Shown here piece after piece: positions 27,179 through 34,644 of a stretch of DNA of 34,644 nt; the first letter of the stretch is position 1, and each line of letters begins with the position of its first letter. Below the pieces are notes generated by a model. The model did no database searches and was not told where the DNA came from. It worked only from the letters and a program-made list of their open reading frames with translations. A program made the translations under genes and the position numbers. Source of the DNA: Pseudomonadota bacterium. GTDB taxonomy: Bacteria; Pseudomonadota; Alphaproteobacteria; Rhizobiales; JAKPQE01. Location: contig JAKPQE010000172.1 in assembly GCA_029572955.1 (NCBI GenBank), forward strand, positions 1 to 34,644, written 5' to 3'.

Positions 27179-27991
27179 ATGACCGATACGCGGATCGAGG
27201 CCCGCCAGCCCGGGCCTTTCAGGGAAGCCATCGCGACACAGGTCCGGGTCCTCTCGGCCCTCATCCTGCGCGAGGCGCGCACGCGCTTCGGACGCTCGCG
27301 GCTCGGCTATCTGTGGGCGATCGGCGAGCCGGTGGTCTATGTGATGACCTTCACGGCGGCCTTCACGCTGCTGCGCACCCTGCCGGCGCTCGGCAACAGC
27401 ATCGCCGAATTCCTGCTGACCGGCATCCTGCCCTACCAGGTGTTCTCCAACATCGTCCAGCGCGCCTCGACGGCCATACCGGCCAACAGGGCGCTGCTGA
27501 CCTTCCCGATCGTGAAGAACATGGACACGATCATGGCGCGGATCGCCCTCGAGATCGCGACCTCGCTGCTGGCGTTTCTGATCCTCTTCGGCCTGCTCGG
27601 CTTCTTCGGCATCACGCGGATGCCGGACGACCTGCTCGGCTTTCTCGCCGGCATCGGGGCGCTGATGCTGCTCGGAACCGGCATTGGCGTCGTCGCCGCC
27701 GTCGGCACGGTGGTGAACTCGACCTTCGCCACGGTGTTTCCGTGGATCATGCGCTTCACCTTCTTCATCTCCGGGCCGTTCTTCATTCTCGACCAGCTCT
27801 CGAACGAACTTGCCGACAAGATCGCCTGGAACCCGGTGGTGCACGGCATCGAGTGGGTGCGTACCGCCTATTTCCCGGTCTATGCCTCGAGCCACCTCGA
27901 CCGGGGCTATATCCTCTTTATCGGCCTTGCGGCCCTGGCCCTCGGCCTCGCGCTGGAACGCATGGCGCGCAAACACCTGGCACTCGAATGA
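27179..27991 (+). CDS. kpsM: Capsule ABC transporter permease
   Basis: Inner-membrane permease of the ABC-2 type that moves lipid-linked capsule polymer across the membrane. The 270 residues form six hydrophobic helices. The N-terminal amphipathic coupling region LILREARTRFGRSRLGYLWAIGEPV is highly characteristic of KpsM/BexB proteins, as are ILPYQVFSNIVQRA and the C-terminal ISGPFFILDQL and NPVVHGIEWVRTAYFP. The stop codon overlaps the kpsT start (ATGA), ensuring paired synthesis of permease and ATPase. Confidence 0.96.
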   Translation: MTDTRIEARQPGPFREAIATQVRVLSALILREARTRFGRSRLGYLWAIGEPVVYVMTFTAAFTLLRTLPALGNSIAEFLLTGILPYQVFSNIVQRASTAIPANRALLTFPIVKNMDTIMARIALEIATSLLAFLILFGLLGFFGITRMPDDLLGFLAGIGALMLLGTGIGVVAAVGTVVNSTFATVFPWIMRFTFFISGPFFILDQLSNELADKIAWNPVVHGIEWVRTAYFPVYASSHLDRGYILFIGLAALALGLALERMARKHLALE

Positions 27992-28653
27992 TCGTCTTCG
28001 AGAACGTGACCAAGCAGTATTCCCTGAAGCGCGGACGCACGACGATCCTCGACGATGCGACGTTCGCGTTTCCGCGCGGCAAGAGCATGGCGATCCTCGG
28101 CATCAACGGCGCCGGCAAGTCGACCATGATCCGCATGATCGCCGGCACCGAGCCGCCCGATCGCGGCCGGATCAGGCGCAACGGCCTCAGGGTGTCCTGG
28201 CCGCTCGGCTTTTCGGGCGGCTTCCACGGCAGCCTTTCGGGCCGCCAGAACATCCGCTTCGCCTCGCGCATCTACGACAGCGACCCGCGCCAGGTGGAGG
28301 CCTTCGTCGAGGACTTCTCCGAACTCGGCAAGCATCTCGATGCGCCGGTCCGGACCTATTCCTCGGGCATGCGCGCGCGCCTCGCCTTCGGCCTGTCGAT
28401 GGCGATCGACTTCGACGTCTATCTCGTCGACGAAATCACCGCGGTCGGCGACGCCCGTTTCAAGTCGAAATGCCAGAACGCCTTCGCCGACCGGCACGAC
28501 GTTTCGGACGTCCTGATGGTTTCGCACAGTGCCGATACGGTAAAGAAGTATTGTGATTCGGGCTGCATCCTGCATGACGGCGAGATGCAGTTCTTCGAGA
28601 CGCTGGAAGAAGCCGTCGACGTCTACAACGCACTTCTGAAAAGCCTGCAGTAA
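27988..28653 (+). CDS. kpsT: Capsule ABC transporter ATP-binding protein
   Basis: ATPase partner of KpsM, cytoplasmic face of the inner membrane, 221 residues. It has Walker A GINGAGKST (38-46), a short helical domain, signature YSSGMRAR (124-131), Walker B VYLVDEI (144-150, catalytic E149) and switch H180. The compact length, the start MIVFENVTKQY and WPLGFSGGFHGSLSGRQN are those of KpsT/BexA rather than of O-antigen Wzt, and there is no C-terminal carbohydrate-binding domain. That implies export recognises the conserved lipid/Kdo linker rather than a specific chain end. Confidence 0.96.
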   Translation: MIVFENVTKQYSLKRGRTTILDDATFAFPRGKSMAILGINGAGKSTMIRMIAGTEPPDRGRIRRNGLRVSWPLGFSGGFHGSLSGRQNIRFASRIYDSDPRQVEAFVEDFSELGKHLDAPVRTYSSGMRARLAFGLSMAIDFDVYLVDEITAVGDARFKSKCQNAFADRHDVSDVLMVSHSADTVKKYCDSGCILHDGEMQFFETLEEAVDVYNALLKSLQ

Positions 28654-28665
28654 GGACCAGCCCCC

Positions 28666-29874
28666 GTGTCGACCGTACCCTTGCGAACCGATCCGGCCAC
28701 ATCGCCCAAGGTGGTGACGCTGAAGCCGACGAAGCGGCCGACCGAGCCGCGCCTCGGCAAGATCGAGGTCCGCCGCCACTGGCAGGCCTGGTCGGCGGTC
28801 GTCGCCGTGCTGTTGCCGACGATCATCGCGGCGCTCTATTTCGGCCTCGTCGCATCGGACCGCTATGTGACCGAGCTGCGTTTCGCGGTGCGCGGCCAGG
28901 ACGCCAAGCTCGTCGATTCCCTCGGCGTGCTGAGCTCGCTCGGCGCGCCGGCCGGCGAGGTCTCGTCGGATTCCTACATCCTCGTCGACTACGTGCTGAG
29001 CCGCGCGGTGGTCGAGGAGCTGGAGAAGGATCCCGGCATCCGCCAGCTCTATTCGGAAGGCGGCATCGACTGGTTCTCGCGGTTCGATGCCGACGATGAG
29101 ATCGAATATCTCGTCGACTACTGGCAGTCGATGACGACGGCGACCTACGATTCGATGCGCGGCATCGTCAGCGTCCAGGTCAGCGCGTTCTCGCCCGAGG
29201 CGACCGAGGCGATCGGCCGGCGGGTGCTGACCCTCGCCGACAGCCTCGTCAACCGGCTTTCCGAAAATGCCCGCGACGACGCCCTGCGCGGCGCGCAGGA
29301 GGACCTCGAACGGGCCGAGTTCCGCGTGCGCATGATCCGCGGCGCGATGCGCAAGTTCCGCGAGAACGAGCGCATCGCCGATCCGGTGCTCAGTGCCGGC
29401 TCCAAGCAGGAACACATCGCCACGCTGCAGGCCCAGCTCTCCAAGCTCGACGCCGAACTGGCGGCGGCCCGGGCGTTCATGAAGGACGACGCGCCGAGTA
29501 TCATCGTCCTCAAGGTCCAGCGCGAGGCGATCGAATCGCAGATCACCAAGGCCAAGGCCGAGATCGACGGCTCGGGCGAGACGATCTCCGGCGATACCGC
29601 CGTCGCCTCGATGCTGTCCGACTACGAGGAGATCGAGGCCGAGCGGCAGTTCGCGGAAAAGGCCTATGTCGCGGCACTCGCCTCGCTCGAGAAGGCGCGC
29701 GTCGAGGCCGATCGCAAGCACCGCTATCTGGCCGTGTTCCTCGATGCGGGCAAGCCGGAATATGCGGAATTCCCGCACCGGATCAGCAACACGCTGCTGG
29801 TCGCGGTCTGCGCATCGCTGCTCTGGCTGATCGGCATCCTGACCTTCCATTCGGTCCGTGATCACATGATCTGA
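28666..29874 (+). CDS. kpsE: Capsule export inner-membrane adaptor (polysaccharide co-polymerase type)
   Basis: Links the KpsMT transporter to the outer-membrane OPX channel. The 402-residue protein has a cytoplasmic N-terminal tail, a membrane helix at about 42-63, a large periplasmic part with long coiled-coil stretches (about 205-345, rich in Glu/Arg/Ala heptads such as EDLERAEFRVRMIRGAMRK), and a C-terminal helix (about 374-395) ending FHSVRDHMI. This is the KpsE/BexC/CtrB plan. The start is GTG with AAGGA nine bases upstream, 12 bases after kpsT. Two GC-rich hairpins follow the stop, closing the operon. Confidence 0.94.
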   Translation: MSTVPLRTDPATSPKVVTLKPTKRPTEPRLGKIEVRRHWQAWSAVVAVLLPTIIAALYFGLVASDRYVTELRFAVRGQDAKLVDSLGVLSSLGAPAGEVSSDSYILVDYVLSRAVVEELEKDPGIRQLYSEGGIDWFSRFDADDEIEYLVDYWQSMTTATYDSMRGIVSVQVSAFSPEATEAIGRRVLTLADSLVNRLSENARDDALRGAQEDLERAEFRVRMIRGAMRKFRENERIADPVLSAGSKQEHIATLQAQLSKLDAELAAARAFMKDDAPSIIVLKVQREAIESQITKAKAEIDGSGETISGDTAVASMLSDYEEIEAERQFAEKAYVAALASLEKARVEADRKHRYLAVFLDAGKPEYAEFPHRISNTLLVAVCASLLWLIGILTFHSVRDHMI

Positions 29875-29878
29875 GGCC

Positions 29879-29928
29879 CCGCGTCCCGAGGACGCGGAAC
29901 ACCGCGCGGGCGGCGGGCTGCCGCCCGC
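29879..29928 (+). terminator. Tandem hairpins downstream of kpsE
   Basis: First stem: CCGCGTCC (29879-29886) with GGACGCGG (29890-29897) and a CGA loop. Second stem: GCGGGCGGC (29906-29914) with GCCGCCCGC (29920-29928) and a GGGCT loop. Both are perfect. No T-run follows, so termination may be factor-assisted, or the stems may mainly protect the mRNA 3' end. Confidence 0.5.
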
Positions 29929-30099
29929 CATGCGACCATTTGCTCGCCGGCGCCGTGTCGAACCGACGACACAAGTCGGCCCCGGAGCGGGTCGGGACAC
30001 TCCCAAATACCGCTGCCATTCCCTATGTTGATCAGCAAATCAGGATGATGTCGCGACCCCGGCCGCCGCCGGCCAGGGCGTGGGCGTGAGGACTATCGC

Positions 30100-30729
30100 A
30101 TGGTGATGCGCAATTTCGAGAACTTGAATCACGTAAAGGACATGGTGCTGCGGAACAGCACGCTGGTCGAATACCAGCGCGGCGAGACGATCTGCGCGGC
30201 CGGTGGCGACAAGCTGGCGATTCGATTCATCTCGTCGGGCGAAGCGGCACTCTACAGCCAGCTCGAGGTCTGCAACGAGCAGATTTGCGCACCGCTCGCC
30301 CGTGGCTCGATCATCAATGTCATCGATCTCCTCGAGGGCACCAACCAGCACACGATCAAGGCCACCAGCCGGTCGATGGTGTACGAGTTCGGCCTCGACA
30401 AGTTCCTGCAGCACCAGAACGATCCGGATTTCCTGCGCTGGTGCATCCGGGTCGTGACGCACAATGTCAAGCTGCTCAGCCTCTACACGTCGGTGCTGCT
30501 CTTGCGGAACGCCGACGACCGCCTGATCATGTTCCTGAGGGTCACCCATCTGCAGCAGCACGGGGTCCTGCCGCAGGGCGAGTTCTCGCTCGACTGGGGC
30601 ATGCCGCAGCAGGTGTTCGCCGACATGATCAACGTCACGCGGCCGTACCTCAACCAGCGCCTGAAGGCCCTGACCGACGCCGGGGTGCTGACGATCGAGG
30701 GCACGCGCTACACCATCCGCACGCCATGA
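30100..30729 (+). CDS. Crp/Fnr-family transcriptional regulator
   Basis: A DNA-binding regulator of 209 residues. The N-terminal cupin-like cyclic-nucleotide-type domain (YQRGETICAAGGDKLAIRFISSGEAAL, 25-51) joins a long dimer helix (about 110-138) and a C-terminal winged helix with recognition helix around FADMINVTRPYLNQRLKAL (173-191). The residues that hold cAMP in Crp are not recognisable, and there is no four-cysteine cluster as in Fnr, so the signal is unknown. It starts 225 bases after kpsE on the same strand, separated by hairpins, so it is probably a separate transcript. Control of the neighbouring capsule genes is a reasonable guess. The ATG follows GTGAGGA. Confidence 0.88.
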   Translation: MVMRNFENLNHVKDMVLRNSTLVEYQRGETICAAGGDKLAIRFISSGEAALYSQLEVCNEQICAPLARGSIINVIDLLEGTNQHTIKATSRSMVYEFGLDKFLQHQNDPDFLRWCIRVVTHNVKLLSLYTSVLLLRNADDRLIMFLRVTHLQQHGVLPQGEFSLDWGMPQQVFADMINVTRPYLNQRLKALTDAGVLTIEGTRYTIRTP

Positions 30730-30752
30730 TCCGCCGGGGATCGCGGTCGATC

Positions 30753-30796
30753 CCGTGCGGTTCATGCCCCGTGCGGTTCACAGGCCGTGCGGTTCA
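30753..30796. repeat. Three 12-bp direct repeats with exact 16-bp period
   Basis: CCGTGCGGTTCA occurs at 30753-30764, 30769-30780 and 30785-30796, without mismatch. It lies in the short spacer between the Crp-like regulator and tRNA-Ala. The 16-bp period (about one and a half helical turns) and perfect conservation would fit either repeated protein-binding sites or recent slippage. Confidence 0.85.
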
Positions 30797-30857
30797 CGAT
30801 GGCGCCGTCAGGCGGTGGATTTCCGGAAGTCGCAGTTCAGTCCGCGACGAAGGGGAT

Positions 30858-30933
<76 letters not shown>

Positions 30934-31105
30934 AATCTTCCCTTCGGGGGCCTCCCTGCCGGTGATCCGGTTCGGTTGGCCCCTGCGGCGGAGCGGGACA
31001 ATAGGGTCCCCTTCGCCGATAATCAACACCTAAAATCGCATTTTCTCGGTCGCCGTGCCGGCTGGCCGAAAGGCCGCGATCTGCCTCGTTTTTCGCGTCT
31101 GCGGC

Positions 31106-31531
31106 TCAGACGTCCTCGTCCTCGTCGACATCGCCGATGAGGTCGGAAACGTCGTCGTCCTCGTCTTCCTCGAGAAACACGCCGTCCTCGTCCTCGTCGA
31201 GTTCGGTTTCGAGTTCGGCCTCTTCCTCGTCCTCGTCGACGTCCGGCGAGGCGCCGCGATCGGGCCCTTCGGCCTCGTCCTCGACCTCTTCGAGGGAAAC
31301 GAGCTCCGCCCCGCTCTCCTCGGTCTCGTCCTCTTCGGTCTCGACCTCTTCCTTGACGCGACGCGCCGTCTCCGGGCGCACGCGCGAGGTGTCGGGGCGG
31401 GCGCGAGCGACTTCCTGCAGCTCGAACGCCGTGCCGCATTTCGGGCACACGATCGGCGAGCGGTTCAGGTCGTAATATCTCGCGCCACAGCCGGAACAGA
31501 TCCGCTTGGTTCCAAGGTCATTCTTCACCAC
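31106..31531 (-). CDS. TIGR02300 (FYDLN acid) family protein
   Basis: A 141-residue protein of unknown function. The N-terminus holds a zinc-ribbon-like CxxC...CxxC pair ([12 protein letters not shown] and CPKCG, about residues 12-32), including the YDLN signature that names the family. From about residue 58 the rest is an extremely acidic, probably disordered tail of Glu/Asp runs ending DEDEDV. The family is found in Alphaproteobacteria. Translation starts at GTG (31531, or the adjacent GTG at 31528) after GAGGCGG. It is divergent from aroA and lies upstream of tRNA-Ala on the same strand. Confidence 0.92.
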   Translation of the reverse strand: MVKNDLGTKRICSGCGARYYDLNRSPIVCPKCGTAFELQEVARARPDTSRVRPETARRVKEEVETEEDETEESGAELVSLEEVEDEAEGPDRGASPDVDEDEEEAELETELDEDEDGVFLEEDEDDDVSDLIGDVDEDEDV

Positions 31532-31695
31532 GGTTCCGCCTCTTCATGATCTGCTGAAAGACCCGCAATCGGGCCGCTCCATAGACTGTGGATCGGCCGG
31601 TGTCAAAGCGTTTGGGAAGGTTTTTTCGCCGATCGGCGACCGCCACCCGAAAGGATGTTCGATCGCGGCCCGCCGCGCGGTCTTTGCGCGGATGA

Positions 31696-33818
<2,123 letters not shown>

Positions 33819-33834
33819 AGCGGAGTATCTGCAA

Positions 33835-34614
33835 ATGACCCTCAAGGCACGCGTGATCCCCTGCCTCGACGTGAAGGACGGCCGCGTCGTCAAGGGCATC
33901 AATTTCGTCGACCTGCGCGACGCCGGCGATCCGGTCGAGGCCGCCAAGGCCTATGACGCGGCGGGTGCCGACGAGCTCTGCTTCCTCGACATCACGGCGA
34001 GCCACGAGAACCGCGGCATCATCCTCGACGTGGTGCGCCACACCGCCGAGCAGTGCTTCATGCCGGTGACCGTCGGCGGCGGCGTCAGGACCCTCGACGA
34101 CATCCGCGCCCTGCTCAACGCCGGGGCCGACAAGGTGTCGATCAACACCGCCGCGGTGAACGACCGCGATTTCGTGCGCCGGGCGGCCGAGAAGTTCGGC
34201 AGCCAGTGCATCGTCGTCGCCATCGACGCCAAGCGCGTCTCGGGCGAAGGCGAGCCGGACCGCTGGGAGATCTTCACCCATGGCGGGCGCAATCCGACCG
34301 GCATCGACGCCGTCGACTATGCCCGCGAGGTGGTGGCGCTCGGGGCCGGCGAGATCCTGCTCACCTCGATGGACCGCGACGGCACCAAGAAGGGCTTCGA
34401 CGTGAAGCTGACCCGGGCCATCGCCGACGCGGTCGAGGTGCCGCTGATCGCCAGCGGCGGCGTCGGCACGCTCGACCATCTCGTCGAGGGCGTGCGCGAC
34501 GGCCACGCGACGGCGGTGCTCGCCGCCTCGATCTTCCATTTCGGCGAATACTCGATCCGCGAGGCCAAGGAGCACATGGCGGCGGCGGGCGTCGCGGTCC
34601 GGCTCGACGGCTGA
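33835..34614 (+). CDS. hisF: Imidazole glycerol phosphate synthase cyclase subunit
   Basis: With glutaminase HisH, converts PRFAR and ammonia to imidazole glycerol phosphate and AICAR in histidine biosynthesis (EC 4.3.2.10), cytoplasmic. This is a (beta/alpha)8 barrel of 259 residues. The catalytic aspartates are present as D12 ([14 protein letters not shown]) and D131 (VVAIDAKR), with phosphate-binding VTVGGGVRT and [13 protein letters not shown]. The ATG at 33835 gives the family N-terminus. It lies 16 bases after cmk, away from the other his genes that usually accompany it; none of those is in the window. Confidence 0.96.
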   Translation: MTLKARVIPCLDVKDGRVVKGINFVDLRDAGDPVEAAKAYDAAGADELCFLDITASHENRGIILDVVRHTAEQCFMPVTVGGGVRTLDDIRALLNAGADKVSINTAAVNDRDFVRRAAEKFGSQCIVVAIDAKRVSGEGEPDRWEIFTHGGRNPTGIDAVDYAREVVALGAGEILLTSMDRDGTKKGFDVKLTRAIADAVEVPLIASGGVGTLDHLVEGVRDGHATAVLAASIFHFGEYSIREAKEHMAAAGVAVRLDG

Positions 34615-34644
34615 GCGGACGCGGCGATCCACACGAGAGCAAGC

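Noticed and set aside
30028-30043. Possible Fnr/FixK box upstream of the Crp-like gene (TTGAT...ATCAG)
   Set aside because: The half-sites are separated by six bases rather than the four required for an Fnr/FixK box, and the second half is imperfect.
31096-31112. Hairpin CGTCTG/CAGACG at the end of the TIGR02300 gene as a terminator
   Set aside because: Read leftward the stem is followed by an A-run, not a T-run, so it does not fit a Rho-independent terminator for that gene.

Overview
The window looks like chromosomal DNA of a high-GC alphaproteobacterium, most likely of the order Hyphomicrobiales (Rhizobiales). The pointers are a TIGR02300/FYDLN-acid protein (a family known to me only from Alphaproteobacteria), a membrane-bound ferritin MbfA, an EPSP synthase of the Agrobacterium CP4 (class II) type, a CtrA-type TTAA-N7-TTAA box, and intergenic palindromes of a kind common in rhizobial genomes. 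Codon use is strongly GC-biased throughout, except in one visibly AT-richer gene at 5170-6780.

Layout. 1-9726 is a run of housekeeping and accessory genes: a truncated TRAP-transporter binding protein, a Zn-type cation efflux protein, a small secreted protein, malic enzyme MaeB, a lone AAA-ATPase/TOPRIM-like gene that looks recently acquired, MbfA, a repeat-bearing spacer and cyclopropane fatty acid synthase. 9727-11446 holds a DUF4405 membrane protein and an M48 protease. 11549-30729 is mainly a surface-polysaccharide region. It holds an SDR, an alpha-oxoamine synthase of the serine palmitoyltransferase/RkpG type, KpsC, an LTA-synthase-like sulfatase-fold enzyme, KpsS, a second SDR (RkpH-like), a GNAT-type acyltransferase-like protein, the dTDP-sugar genes rmlA/rmlD/rmlB, a proline-rich trans-membrane protein, an outer-membrane polysaccharide export (OPX) lipoprotein, KpsM, KpsT, KpsE and a Crp-like regulator. 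30858-34614 returns to housekeeping: tRNA-Ala(GGC), the TIGR02300 protein, aroA, cmk and hisF.

How the genes fit together. KpsC and KpsS are expected to build a short Kdo linker on a lipid acceptor. KpsM/KpsT (inner-membrane ABC transporter), KpsE (periplasmic co-polymerase/adaptor) and the OPX lipoprotein form an ABC-dependent (group-2 type) capsule exporter. The Rml enzymes would feed dTDP-activated deoxysugar, although rmlC and all dedicated glycosyltransferases are missing from the window. The most interesting point is that the lipid-linker genes are interleaved with enzymes able, by family, to make an N-acylated long-chain base: a serine-palmitoyltransferase-like condensing enzyme, SDR ketoreductases and an N-acyltransferase-like protein. 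This raises the possibility of a ceramide-like lipid in capsule assembly. A perfect CtrA box precedes kpsS, the SDR and the acyltransferase, which would tie part of the system to the cell cycle. Both ideas are inference and are marked as such.

Limits: everything was read by eye from sequence. No database search, structure prediction or base-composition calculation was run.
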